A stretch of 64,000 bases of DNA from Bacteroidales bacterium (GTDB lineage: Bacteria; Bacteroidota; Bacteroidia; Bacteroidales; ML635J-15): positions 62,001 through 126,000 of the forward strand of contig JAISPG010000028.1 in assembly GCA_031275085.1 (NCBI GenBank). Direction: 5' to 3'. Shown in pieces: positions 29,721 through 39,304 of the stretch. The number at the start of each line of letters is the position of its first letter. Positions within the stretch are counted from its first letter, which is position 1. Below the pieces are notes generated by a model. That model was not told the DNA's origin. It did not search any database and saw only the letters and a program-made list of their open reading frames with translations. The position numbers and the translations under genes are program-made.

Positions 29721-30926
29721 ATGAACAGACATTTTTTATTTTTATCAATCCTAGTAACAGGTTTACTTTTAGGGACAAGTTCTTTTGCACAGGAAGAAGA
29801 GGAAGAAGAAGAGGGATATAAATTTACACTTGAAAAAGAAGTTCCTGTCACTCCTGTAAAAGACCAGTATCGTTCGGGTACATGCTGGAGTTTCAGCGGA
29901 ATAGGTTTTATCGAATCAGAATTATTAAGACTGAAAAAAGGCGAATACGATCTTTCTGATATGTTCGTAGTTAGAAAAGCATATGAGGATAAAGCAAAAA
30001 AATATATAAGAATGCACGGAACTGTAAACTTTTCGTCCGGTGGTGTTTTTGCCGATGTTTCAAATGTTATAAAAAACTATGGAATTGTTCCCGAAGAAGC
30101 ATATCCGGGATTGGAATACGGAGAAGACAAACACATACATGGCGAAATTGATAAACTTCTGAACTTATTTGTAGATGCAATAAAATCAAATCCGAACAAA
30201 AAAATTACTCCAAAATGGTTTGATGCATATAACTCGGTGCTTGATACATATTTTGGAGAAATTCCTGATGAGTTTGTTTACAACGGGAAAAAATATACCC
30301 CTCAATCTTTTGCAAATGAAATAGGTTTTAAACCAGAAGATTATATAAATATAACATCATATACTCATCATCCGTTTTATGAACAATTTATCCTGGAAAT
30401 TCCCGACAATTGGTCATGGAGCAGTTCATACAATCTGCCTATGGATGAAATGATGAGCGTCCTGGATAATGCAGTAAACAATGGCTTTACCGTATGCTGG
30501 GGAGCTGATGTTAGCGAAAAAGGGTTTAAATGGACAAAAGGCGTAGCAATTATTCCTGCAGAAGACAGGCCGGATCTTGACGGATTAGAAAGAGATAAAT
30601 GGGAAAAACTATCGGTAAAAGAAAAGGAAGAGCTTTTGTATAAATTCGACAAACCGGTTCCCGAAAAAGAAATAACCCAGGAAATTCGTCAGGAAGGATT
30701 CGACAATTACCAGACCACAGATGATCATAGTATGATAATATGCGGTATAGGGAAAGATCAGAACGGGACAAAATATTATTATGTGAAAAACTCATGGAAT
30801 ATAAATAATACATATGACGGGTTCTTTTATGCTTCTGAAAGTTATGTAAAATACAAAACCATGAACATTATAGTCCATAAAGATGCTGTTCCTAAAAATA
30901 TCAAACAAAAGCTAAATATTAAATAG
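29721..30926 (+). CDS. Secreted C1-family cysteine peptidase (bleomycin hydrolase / aminopeptidase C-like)
   Basis: TPVKDQYRSGTCWSFSGIGFIESE, DDHSMIICGIGKD, YYVKNSWN; signal peptide followed by EEEEEEE stretch. Confidence 0.9.
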   Translation: MNRHFLFLSILVTGLLLGTSSFAQEEEEEEEGYKFTLEKEVPVTPVKDQYRSGTCWSFSGIGFIESELLRLKKGEYDLSDMFVVRKAYEDKAKKYIRMHGTVNFSSGGVFADVSNVIKNYGIVPEEAYPGLEYGEDKHIHGEIDKLLNLFVDAIKSNPNKKITPKWFDAYNSVLDTYFGEIPDEFVYNGKKYTPQSFANEIGFKPEDYINITSYTHHPFYEQFILEIPDNWSWSSSYNLPMDEMMSVLDNAVNNGFTVCWGADVSEKGFKWTKGVAIIPAEDRPDLDGLERDKWEKLSVKEKEELLYKFDKPVPEKEITQEIRQEGFDNYQTTDDHSMIICGIGKDQNGTKYYYVKNSWNINNTYDGFFYASESYVKYKTMNIIVHKDAVPKNIKQKLNIK

Positions 30927-30952
30927 TTTTTAATTTAATAATAATTTAACAC

Positions 30953-30983
30953 AAAAAAGTTGCTTTTATCCGGCAACTTTTTT
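30953..30983 (+). terminator. Rho-independent terminator after C1 peptidase
   Basis: aaaaaagttgc-ttttatccg-gcaactttttt, 11-bp perfect stem with T-tract. Confidence 0.85.
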
Positions 30984-31031
30984 ACTTTTATAATGTTCTA
31001 TTTACAGTAAAATTTAAATAAACATAATAAA

Positions 31032-31616
31032 ATGAGAGCTTTAATTATTTACGCGAACTATAAGGAACAGAGTTTTACGGCTGCTATAAGGGATAAACTG
31101 GCAGAATCGTTCCACAATAAAAAACATGAGGTTGTTATAAGGAATTTATATGAAATAAAATTTAATCCTGTTTTAAGCAGGTCGGATCTGGAATCTATCG
31201 AAAATCAAATATTTCCTGTTGATATAATGAATGAACAGAAATTTATTCAATGGGCTGATATAATTTGTTTTGTATATCCTATATGGTGGTCGGGAATGCC
31301 TGCCATTTTAAAAGGATACATTGAACGTGTGTTTGTTATGGGATATGCTTTTTCTTTTGAAGGAGAAAAAATAATACCTTTATTAAATAATAAAAAAGTA
31401 GCTATTTTTAATACTACCGGTTCTAGAAATATTTATAAGGATGAAAGAAGAAAAAATGCCTTGAATATAATTACTGATGAATGTATTTTCGGTTTTACCG
31501 GCATGAATGTAATTGTTCACGAATATTTCAACGCAATCTCCAAGGCAACTCCTGAAGAAAAACAACATATATTTGAAGAGATATCACATATTGTAGATAA
31601 GATTGAATTGTCTTAA
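31032..31616 (+). CDS. NAD(P)H-dependent oxidoreductase, flavodoxin-like fold (MdaB/NQO family)
   Basis: MRALIIYANYKEQSFTAAIRDKLAESF; IICFVYPIWWSGMPAILKGYIERVFVMGYAFSFEG. Confidence 0.85.
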   Translation: MRALIIYANYKEQSFTAAIRDKLAESFHNKKHEVVIRNLYEIKFNPVLSRSDLESIENQIFPVDIMNEQKFIQWADIICFVYPIWWSGMPAILKGYIERVFVMGYAFSFEGEKIIPLLNNKKVAIFNTTGSRNIYKDERRKNALNIITDECIFGFTGMNVIVHEYFNAISKATPEEKQHIFEEISHIVDKIELS

Positions 31617-31720
31617 TATGTTTTTATAATTCTTAACATGTAGGATTACAAACAACATATTGTTAATACATTAGATCAATTATAAATATATAAAACAGTT
31701 TTTTTACAGAACTTTGGTCC

Positions 31721-32032
31721 ATGAAAAAATTTTTCATATCCATATGGCGCATCTTAAAAGTTATTTTCGGCAGTAAATATCTTGCTGCAATAACTATATT
31801 CATAATATGGATTACTTTTATTGATACTTATAATCTAATTGACCGTTATAAAAACCTGGAAAAATTAAAAAATCTGAAAAAAGAAGCTGAATTTTTCAGG
31901 CAGGAAATAGAATCTTTAAATATTCAACATAATGAATTGTTCTCAGATAAAAAAGACCTTGAAAAATTTGCCAGGGAACAATTCCTTATGAAAGAAGAAA
32001 ATGAAGATATTTTTATAATTGTTAAAGAATAA
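31721..32032 (+). CDS. FtsB/DivIC family septum formation initiator
   Basis: Single TM then coiled coil, ~100 aa; FIIWITFIDTYNLIDRYK, KDLEKFAREQFLMKEENEDIFII. Confidence 0.8.
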   Translation: MKKFFISIWRILKVIFGSKYLAAITIFIIWITFIDTYNLIDRYKNLEKLKNLKKEAEFFRQEIESLNIQHNELFSDKKDLEKFAREQFLMKEENEDIFIIVKE

Positions 32033-32220
32033 GAATATTTTCCCATATAACACATCACAAACAATAATACTTTTTCTATTATTTATTAGAAAAACATATA
32101 TCCAAATTATCATTTTTATGTCACACAATAATACCTTCTTATGTTAAGATATTATTGAATTATCAATTAAACTATTATTTCAAAAAAAGGTTATACTTTT
32201 ACATGATCAAACAGGTAAAA

Positions 32221-33444
32221 ATGGAAACAATAAAAACTATATACAGAATAGGTCATGGTCCATCCAGTAGTCATACAATGGGACCTAAAAAAGCAGCCGA
32301 AATTTTTCTAAATGAAAATCCTGATTTTTCGGATTACAGGGTAACTCTATATGGAAGTCTTGCAGCAACAGGAGTCGGACATTTAACAGACAAAGCAGTA
32401 TTAGATGTTTTTAAAGATAAAAATACAGAGCTGATATGGGAAAAGGATATATTCCTTGATTTACATCCTAATGCTTTAAAAATAGAAGCTTTAAAGGATG
32501 GAAAAATTATAAAAGAAGAAACTTTTTATAGCATAGGCGGAGGAAAAATAATAACAGACAACAGAAGTTTCGATTCTGTAGAAGATATATATCCTTTCAA
32601 TACAATGCATGACATTCTTAAATACTGTAATACAAATGGAAAGCAAATGTGGGAAGTAGCTTTCGAATTCGAAAAACCTGACCTTGAAGAATATTTATAT
32701 AAAGTATGGGAAGTTATGAAAGCTTCCATAAGCAGAGGATTATTGAATGAAGGTGCTTTACCCGGCGGATTGAATCTGCCGCGTAAGGCATCGGCAATAC
32801 ACACTAAAGCAAACAGCCTGAAAACTTCATTGAGAAGATTGGCATTATTATTTTCATACGCATTGGCTGTTGCAGAAGAAAATGCCGGAGGAGGAGAAAT
32901 TGTTACAGCACCTACCTGTGGTTCTTCAGGAGTATTACCGGCCCTTCTCTATTATCTTCAGAATTTACATGATTACGATGAAAGTAAAATAATAAAAGCT
33001 TTGGCAACAGCCGGATTAATTGGTGCAGTAGTAAGGCATAATGCTTCAATATCCGGAGCTGAAGTTGGCTGTCAGGGTGAAATAGGTACGGCATGTGCTA
33101 TGGCTTCAGGTGCAGCTACACAACTTTTCGGAGGAACTATATTCCAGGTTGAATATGCAGCTGAAATGGGTCTGGAACATCATCTAGGATTAACATGCGA
33201 CCCTGTAAAAGGATTAGTACAAATCCCATGTATTGAAAGAAACGTTTTTGCAACTTCACGCGCCCTTACCCATAATACTTATGCAATATTATCAGACGGA
33301 CGGCACAGAATAAGTTTCGACGAAGTTGTGGAAGTAATGAAAAAGACAGGAAAAGATATGCCAAAACTCTATAAAGAAACTTCAGAAGGCGGATTAGCAA
33401 TGTTTGACGGATTAGTTGATGACTGTTGCAGCGAATGTAAATAA
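32221..33444 (+). CDS. sdaA: L-serine ammonia-lyase (iron-sulfur type)
   Basis: IGHGPSSSHTMGPKKAAEIF, APTCGSSGVLPALLYY, GCQGEIGTACAMASGAATQLFGGT, HHLGLTCDPVKGLVQIPCIERN. Start could be 32203 or 32221; ORF opens at 32155. Confidence 0.92.
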   Translation: METIKTIYRIGHGPSSSHTMGPKKAAEIFLNENPDFSDYRVTLYGSLAATGVGHLTDKAVLDVFKDKNTELIWEKDIFLDLHPNALKIEALKDGKIIKEETFYSIGGGKIITDNRSFDSVEDIYPFNTMHDILKYCNTNGKQMWEVAFEFEKPDLEEYLYKVWEVMKASISRGLLNEGALPGGLNLPRKASAIHTKANSLKTSLRRLALLFSYALAVAEENAGGGEIVTAPTCGSSGVLPALLYYLQNLHDYDESKIIKALATAGLIGAVVRHNASISGAEVGCQGEIGTACAMASGAATQLFGGTIFQVEYAAEMGLEHHLGLTCDPVKGLVQIPCIERNVFATSRALTHNTYAILSDGRHRISFDEVVEVMKKTGKDMPKLYKETSEGGLAMFDGLVDDCCSECK

Positions 33445-33523
33445 ATAACAGATTGTCGGTTAATCTCCAGTCTCCTAATTATCAAAACATTATCAGACAT
33501 TTATTAAAAAAATGAAAAATAAT

Positions 33524-33554
33524 TTTGTAAATATGTAAATTAGTTCTACTTTTG
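33524..33554 (+). promoter_or_regulatory. Bacteroidota consensus promoter for tRNA-Ser
   Basis: TTTG 33524-33527, 19-nt spacer, TACTTTTG 33547-33554, immediately before tRNA at 33559. Confidence 0.7.
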
Positions 33555-33558
33555 CACC

Positions 33559-33645
33559 GGAGAAATGGCAGAGCGGTCGAATGCGGCGGTCTTGAAAACC
33601 GTTGAACTCGAGAGGGTTCCGGGGGTTCGAATCCCTCTTTCTCCG
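33559..33645 (+). tRNA. tRNA-Ser (TGA)
   Basis: GGAGAAA...TTTCTCC acceptor, long variable arm, anticodon loop CTTGAAA, GGTTCGAATCC. Confidence 0.96.
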
Positions 33646-33664
33646 CTGAACTTTGAAAAAAATT

Positions 33665-33690
33665 AAGAGACTAAATAAAGTCTCTTTTTT
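33665..33690 (+). terminator. Rho-independent terminator between the two tRNA-Ser genes
   Basis: aagagact-aaataa-agtctctt followed by ttttt. Confidence 0.75.
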
Positions 33691-33694
33691 TATT

Positions 33695-33781
33695 GGAGAG
33701 ATGCCGGAGTGGTCGATCGGGGCGGTCTCGAAAACCGTTGTCCGCTCACGCGGACCCAGGGTTCGAATCCCTGTCTCTCCG
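33695..33781 (+). tRNA. tRNA-Ser (CGA)
   Basis: GGAGAGA...TCTCTCC acceptor, long variable arm, anticodon loop CTCGAAA, GGTTCGAATCC. Confidence 0.96.
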
Positions 33782-33849
33782 CAAATACAATTACTAATCA
33801 ACAGATTACAAAACAAACTACTTTAGCTTCAGAAAAATAATACCTTTAA

Positions 33850-34728
33850 CTAATATACTTCCCGAAACTCCAGAGGTGTCATTCCTGTATGTTCTTTAAA
33901 AAATTTTCCGAAAAATGAAGGATTTGAAAAATTTAATTCTTCCGAAATCTGTAATACCGTTAAGTCTGTAGTCTTCAACAACATTTTTGATTCTACAATA
34001 ACAGCTTCATGAATCCATGATAAAATAGACTCTCCTGTTATTTCTTTTATGAGTGATGATAAATATTTGGAAGTTACACAAAGTTTATCCGCATAAAAAG
34101 TAACATTCCTTTCCTGTTTATAATGAGTCCTCAATAATTTAAAAAATTGCTCCGTAAGTTCTTCACCCCTAGAAGACGGCGTTCTGGGTATTTCTTCCTC
34201 TAAAGTATATAATCCTATCATTTCCATAAGCATAGTATAGAGAAGGCCTTTTACTATTTCAACTCTATAAGGTTGTCTTACCTGATTATGCTGTTTTACA
34301 ATCATTGCATGATATTCTATCAAATCTTCTATTGCGTCGGAAGATAGTTCTATACATGGCCAATGACCTAAATTTGATAATAAATCAAATTTCCTTGGCA
34401 ACGGAAAACCTGCAATGAAATCGACAGAAACAAATAGACATTCCATAAAAAAGTCGTCCGATTTATCCAGAATCGTAATTACCTGATTAGGAACAATAAC
34501 TAAGATCGTATTTGTTTTTAAGTTATATTCGCTAAAGTTTATTTTCAGCTTAGCTTTTCCTTTTAAGCATAGTCCCAAAATAATTCCGTTAAAAATAACA
34601 GGTTCGTCAAAAGAAAACTTTCTTAGCAAGAAATTACTGTCGGATAATATAAAATGTTTCAGACAGTAAGGATCTTTATAGTTTCCAACATCAGCCATGG
34701 AAAATTTTTCTAACTTGTTTTTGCCCAT
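33850..34728 (-). CDS. AraC family transcriptional regulator
   Basis: C-terminal double HTH: VTFYADKLCVTSKYLSSLIKEITGESILSWIHEAVIVESKMLLKTTDLTVLQISEELNFSNPSFFGKFFKEHTGMTPLEFRE. Confidence 0.93.
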   Translation of the reverse strand: MGKNKLEKFSMADVGNYKDPYCLKHFILSDSNFLLRKFSFDEPVIFNGIILGLCLKGKAKLKINFSEYNLKTNTILVIVPNQVITILDKSDDFFMECLFVSVDFIAGFPLPRKFDLLSNLGHWPCIELSSDAIEDLIEYHAMIVKQHNQVRQPYRVEIVKGLLYTMLMEMIGLYTLEEEIPRTPSSRGEELTEQFFKLLRTHYKQERNVTFYADKLCVTSKYLSSLIKEITGESILSWIHEAVIVESKMLLKTTDLTVLQISEELNFSNPSFFGKFFKEHTGMTPLEFREVY

Positions 34729-34866
34729 ATCATCATAATGCTAAGATTTACAAAATAAAAAATCAAATCCGAATTTTAGAACATTTCCATAGAAATATCA
34801 ATCGTTATATTTTTTTAGAAACCAGTTTTCTTTGCAATATTATAAATAATTTAATATAAAATAAAA

Positions 34867-37539
34867 ATGAAAACAAAAAGTGATTATTATAATCAGACTA
34901 TTGAAGAAGTTAAACAAAGTTTAAACTCTGACATTCATAACGGATTGTCGTCAGAAGAAGCTGAAGAACGTCTTCAAAAAAACGGCTATAACGAATTTGA
35001 AAAGAAAAAACATAAAAGTCTTATATCTAAATTTTTCGACCAGTTTAAAAGTTTTATGATTATAGTTCTTTTAGTTGCAGCTATTATTTCCGGAATAGTC
35101 GGGATAATGAACGGCGAAGGCTTTACTGATGCGATCATAATATTAATCATTGTAATACTGAATGCTATTATCGGCGTGTTCCAGGAAGCAAAAGCTGAAA
35201 AATCACTTGATGCTCTTGAAAAATTATCTGCTCCTCATTGTAAAGTAATACGAAATGGTCAAGTAGAAGTTATTGAATCACGCGAACTTGTTGTCGGTGA
35301 TGTTGTACTACTGGAAACAGGCGATACTGTTCCTGCAGATTTACGACTGACAGAAGCATTTAATTTAAAGATTCAGGAAGCTGCTTTAACGGGCGAATCA
35401 GTTCCAAGTGAAAAAAATACTACACAGATTGAGGAAGCTGTTCCTCTGGGAGATAGGCATAACATGGCTTTTGCTTCTTGTAGCGTAATCTACGGACGCG
35501 GAAAAGGTATTGTTACTGTTGTCGGAATGCAATCTGAAGTAGGAAAAATAGCTTCTATGATTCAGTCGGTTCCCGATACAAAAACTCCCATGCAGAAACG
35601 GCTGGATAAACTTGGAAAAATATTAGCTATTGCTGCTATTTCTATTTGTGTTATCATTTTTATCATAGGTTTGCTCTACGGACGGGATTTATTATCCATG
35701 TTCATGACTGCAGTCAGTCTGGCAGCTGCTGCTATACCGGAAGGGCTTCCTGCCGTATCTACAATTGTATTGGCAGTCGGAGTACAACGCCTTGCAAAAC
35801 GAAACGCAATTGTAAGAAAACTTCCATCTGTCGAAACACTTGGAAGCACGCAGGTAATTTGTTCCGATAAAACCGGGACGTTAACACAAAACAAAATGAC
35901 AGTAATGAAAATCTATATAGACGGAATAATAAAAGATGTGAATGCAATTACTGTCTGGGATTCAAAATCAGAAGAACAATTACTTAAAACATCTATTCTC
36001 GCCAACGATGCATGTATTCACAAAGAATATAATAAATGGACCAGTATAGGTGATCCTACAGAAACAGCTATGCTTGACCTTGGTATAAAATTCGATTTAA
36101 TAAAAGAAACATTAGAGCTGGAATATCCTCGTGTAGCTGAGATACCTTTTGATTCAGAGCGCAAAATGATGACTACGGTACATAAATCAAATAAACAAGA
36201 TGATTTGATGGTCTATACAAAAGGCGGATTAGACGAATTATTGACATGCTGTAACAAAATTTATGAAAATGGCGAAACACGGCAATTGACAGAACAGGAC
36301 AAATCCGATATATACCAAGCCAATCTTAATATGGCGAAAAATGCATTACGTGTATTGGCAGTCGGAATGAAAACCATCCGAATACTTCCTGAAGATCTTA
36401 CTCCATCAACATTGGAAACAGAATTAATATTTATAGGTATGCTTGGTATGATAGATCCACCAAGAGAAGAAGTAAAAGATGCAGTAGCAAAATGCCGTCA
36501 AGCCGGAATTAAACCTGTAATGATTACCGGCGATCATAAAATTACAGCAATTGCCATAGCAGAATCTTTAGGGATTATGCAACATGGGGATATTGCATTA
36601 ACCGGAACAGATATAGAAAAAATAACAGATGAAGAACTATGTGATAAAGTAAAAAATATAGCTGTTTATGCACGAGTATCTCCTGAACATAAAGTAAGGA
36701 TTATAAAAGCATTCCAAAAAAATGATAATATTGTAGCAATGACCGGAGACGGAGTTAATGATGCTCCTGCCCTTAAACTGGCAGATATTGGTGTTGCTAT
36801 GGGAATTACGGGTACTGATGTTTCTAAGGAAGCTGCAGATGTTGTACTTGCTGACGATAACTTTGCTACTATTGTTTCTGCTGTCGAAGAAGGGCGACGT
36901 ATTTACGATAATATCCTGAAAGCTATACAGTTTATGTTATCAACTAATATCGGCGAAATCCTGGTTCTTTTTATTGCAGTTATAGCAAACTGGATATCTC
37001 CTTTGCTTCCTATTCATATATTATGGATAAATCTAGTAACGGATAGTCTCCCTGCCTTAGCTTTAAGTGTAGACCCTGCAGAAAAAGATATCATGCAGCG
37101 AAAACCAATTAATTCAAAAAAAGGAATCATGACCAAACCTTTTACGATAAGAGTCTTCCTGCAAGGAATCATGATATCTATTTTGACTTTGATTGCTTAC
37201 CGGATAGGTTTAAACACAAGTATAGAAACTGCACAAACCATGACTTTTGCAACACTGGCATTTATTCAATTAGTATTCGTTTATACTGTACGATCAGGAA
37301 ATCATAGTGCATTTAAAACTTTTTTCAGCAATAAATATCTTATAGGAGCCATCGCAATAGTATTCACACTTATGCTTATTGTGCTTTTTATACCTGCTTT
37401 ACAAAATATCTTCCATGTAGTTGCACTTACAGGACAACAATGGTTGTGGGTAGTTATTCTGTCATTAATTCCTGTCCCTGTTACCGAAATAGTAAAATTA
37501 CTCAGAAAAAGTATCAGAAAAAAAGATCAGTCAAAATAA
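34867..37539 (+). CDS. P-type Ca2+-translocating ATPase (SERCA/PMCA-like)
   Basis: LTGESVPSEK, ICSDKTGTLTQNKMTV, MITGDHKITAIAIA, MTGDGVNDAPALKLADIGVAMGITGTDVSKEAADVVLADDNFATI. Confidence 0.95.
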   Translation: MKTKSDYYNQTIEEVKQSLNSDIHNGLSSEEAEERLQKNGYNEFEKKKHKSLISKFFDQFKSFMIIVLLVAAIISGIVGIMNGEGFTDAIIILIIVILNAIIGVFQEAKAEKSLDALEKLSAPHCKVIRNGQVEVIESRELVVGDVVLLETGDTVPADLRLTEAFNLKIQEAALTGESVPSEKNTTQIEEAVPLGDRHNMAFASCSVIYGRGKGIVTVVGMQSEVGKIASMIQSVPDTKTPMQKRLDKLGKILAIAAISICVIIFIIGLLYGRDLLSMFMTAVSLAAAAIPEGLPAVSTIVLAVGVQRLAKRNAIVRKLPSVETLGSTQVICSDKTGTLTQNKMTVMKIYIDGIIKDVNAITVWDSKSEEQLLKTSILANDACIHKEYNKWTSIGDPTETAMLDLGIKFDLIKETLELEYPRVAEIPFDSERKMMTTVHKSNKQDDLMVYTKGGLDELLTCCNKIYENGETRQLTEQDKSDIYQANLNMAKNALRVLAVGMKTIRILPEDLTPSTLETELIFIGMLGMIDPPREEVKDAVAKCRQAGIKPVMITGDHKITAIAIAESLGIMQHGDIALTGTDIEKITDEELCDKVKNIAVYARVSPEHKVRIIKAFQKNDNIVAMTGDGVNDAPALKLADIGVAMGITGTDVSKEAADVVLADDNFATIVSAVEEGRRIYDNILKAIQFMLSTNIGEILVLFIAVIANWISPLLPIHILWINLVTDSLPALALSVDPAEKDIMQRKPINSKKGIMTKPFTIRVFLQGIMISILTLIAYRIGLNTSIETAQTMTFATLAFIQLVFVYTVRSGNHSAFKTFFSNKYLIGAIAIVFTLMLIVLFIPALQNIFHVVALTGQQWLWVVILSLIPVPVTEIVKLLRKSIRKKDQSK

Positions 37540-37568
37540 TTAACATTCATAAATGAGTGATCCGAAAG

Positions 37569-37614
37569 CGAAGTTCGACAGTAGAATCAGTTTAGGGAAC
37601 GCTGTTTAACTTCG
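37569..37614. repeat. Imperfect inverted repeat (CGAAGTTcgACAG / CTGTttAACTTCG)
   Basis: 13-bp arms with 2 mismatches at 37569-37581 and 37602-37614 in a non-coding patch. Confidence 0.5.
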
Positions 37615-37975
37615 TAGGAATGAGGAAAGTTACACACATGAGGAATCAAACAAGTCTAAAAACATGTTCTGATGGCTTCGCTATGTTATAACTTCAAAAA
37701 AATGATAAAGTTCCATGTGAAAAAGCACAAATTCAAATCAATTATGCCCAAGTTACAGAAAAAACGTGGAAAATCTTTAGTTCTTTGATTTTCGATCTTA
37801 TCGGACTCATTTTCTCCGATTTAAACCACGGTATTTTTGAGGAAAAATAATCCGGCCACAAAATCAAGTCCGTTTAAAATGCTTCAAAAATGTTTCTAAA
37901 AGTCCTGCATATTCTTTTAATTCTATATTATTTTATATCATAGCTATAAAATCTATCTTTTCATGATATTCTGTC

Positions 37976-38055
37976 CTAGCTTGCGTTTAACGAGCCATAA
38001 TTCGCTACGCTCTTGCTATCAACGCCAAACTAAGAGCTTGTTAGCAGCTAGCATC
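37976..38055 (-). repeat. Integron attC-like imperfect inverted repeat
   Basis: On minus strand reads gctagctgctaacaagctcttag...tatggctcGTTAAACgcaagctag; ends pair as CTAGC-T-GC-TAAC-AGC with bulges; terminal GTTAAAC fits the GTTRRRY core consensus; sits 3' of a small ORF. Confidence 0.45.
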
Positions 38056-38094
38056 TTCAATTTCTCGTTTTTATTCCAAATTTTTCCATTGCAA

Positions 38095-38439
38095 TTAGCC
38101 AGAAAACGTATAACCATTTTGTTTCATATTTTCAATGTTGTCTGTCTGGTTAACTTGTATTTTCCAAGTCGTAATGTAATCAGGATTAATTATGATATTT
38201 CCTGTTGCTCTTTCTCTATATTCTCCTTCTGCTACTTCACTAATTGTTTCGTTATCGTATGGAAGTTGAAAATAATTGCCATCTGTTCTTTTGAAACGGA
38301 GTAGTCCGTCATCAGTGAGTTCGTCAACCGTTCCTGATGTTTGATATTGCTCAATTAGGTTTTCGTCTTGGTCAATAAAAGTTAAACCAATGAGAAAAAC
38401 TTTTCCTTTCAAAAATGTTTGTAGTTCCGTCCAAGTCAT
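38095..38439 (-). CDS. Orphan small protein of unknown function (114 aa)
   Basis: MTWTELQTFLKGKVFLIGLTFIDQDENLIEQYQTSGTVDELTDDGLLRFKR...; soluble, acidic, plausible composition; preferred over the overlapping + strand ORF. Confidence 0.55.
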   Translation of the reverse strand: MTWTELQTFLKGKVFLIGLTFIDQDENLIEQYQTSGTVDELTDDGLLRFKRTDGNYFQLPYDNETISEVAEGEYRERATGNIIINPDYITTWKIQVNQTDNIENMKQNGYTFSG

Positions 38440-38603
38440 TTTCTTTTGTCAACTATTGTTTGTCAAATTTCTTATTGTTAGTTACAAATATCAAGCTATC
38501 AAACTTAGTTATTCTTTTCCATGAAAAATACCAATAAATAGGGATTATTACAAATCCTAAATACAATTAATTTTGTACCCAATAAAAAGGCTATTCATTA
38601 TTA

Positions 38604-39212
38604 ATGAAAATATTAAAAGACGATAAATATAATTCTATTCTACAAGCCGCTAAAAATGAATTTATTACTAAGGGTTATAAAGAAACATCAATGCGGAATA
38701 TCGCCAAAAATGCAAATATCGGATTAAGTAATATATATAACTATTTTAAAAGTAAAGATGAGATATATTTAGCAATTGTAAAACCTGCAGAACATGAAAT
38801 TTTTACTTTTATTACTAAAAAACACGCAGAAGAAAATGTCGATTTTAATAATGTATCTACATTCGGCCATCAGGAAGAAGATATTGAACACTATATATCA
38901 CTGATCGAAAAATATAAAGAAGAACTTCGTTTATTGTTCTATCATTCACAGGGATCATCTATGAATAATTTCAGGGATACATTTACCGATTATCTCACAC
39001 AAGTAAGTCACAACTATATGGAATTGGAAAAAAAATACATTCCCGGTTCAAACAAAATATCACAGTTCTTTATTCATACAATGTCCTCACGGATGGTAAG
39101 CATTTTAGGAGAAATTGTTTCTCATGATCTTAGCAGGCAAAAAATAAAGGAATTTTTCCATGAATATTTCCGGTTCGAATATGCCGGATGGCGTGAATTA
39201 ACAGGCACATAA
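38604..39212 (+). CDS. TetR/AcrR family transcriptional regulator
   Basis: N-term ILQAAKNEFITKGYKETSMRNIAKNANIGLSNIYNYFKSKDEIYLAIV. Confidence 0.92.
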   Translation: MKILKDDKYNSILQAAKNEFITKGYKETSMRNIAKNANIGLSNIYNYFKSKDEIYLAIVKPAEHEIFTFITKKHAEENVDFNNVSTFGHQEEDIEHYISLIEKYKEELRLLFYHSQGSSMNNFRDTFTDYLTQVSHNYMELEKKYIPGSNKISQFFIHTMSSRMVSILGEIVSHDLSRQKIKEFFHEYFRFEYAGWRELTGT

Positions 39213-39245
39213 AGGGAGACAAGAACAAGTCTCCCTTTTTTTTGA
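39211..39245 (+). terminator. Rho-independent terminator overlapping tetR stop codon
   Basis: aagggagac-aagaacaa-gtctccctt then T-tract; left arm begins at the TAA. Confidence 0.85.
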
Positions 39246-39304
39246 ACAAAATCGAACATTGTTCGCTATTGAAAACAGAAAAATTAACATAAATATAATA
39301 AATT

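Noticed and set aside
33493-33816. 107-aa minus-strand ORF (GETGIRTLGPRERTTVFETAPIDHSGI...RDSNPRNPLEFNGFQDRRIRPLCHFSG)
   Set aside because: It is the antisense translation of the two tRNA-Ser genes, a well-known spurious protein type.
37963-38304. 113-aa + strand ORF overlapping the attC-like element and the orphan ORF
   Set aside because: Composition is antisense-like (Cys/Phe/Ser rich) and it runs through a structured repeat; the minus-strand ORF is more protein-like.
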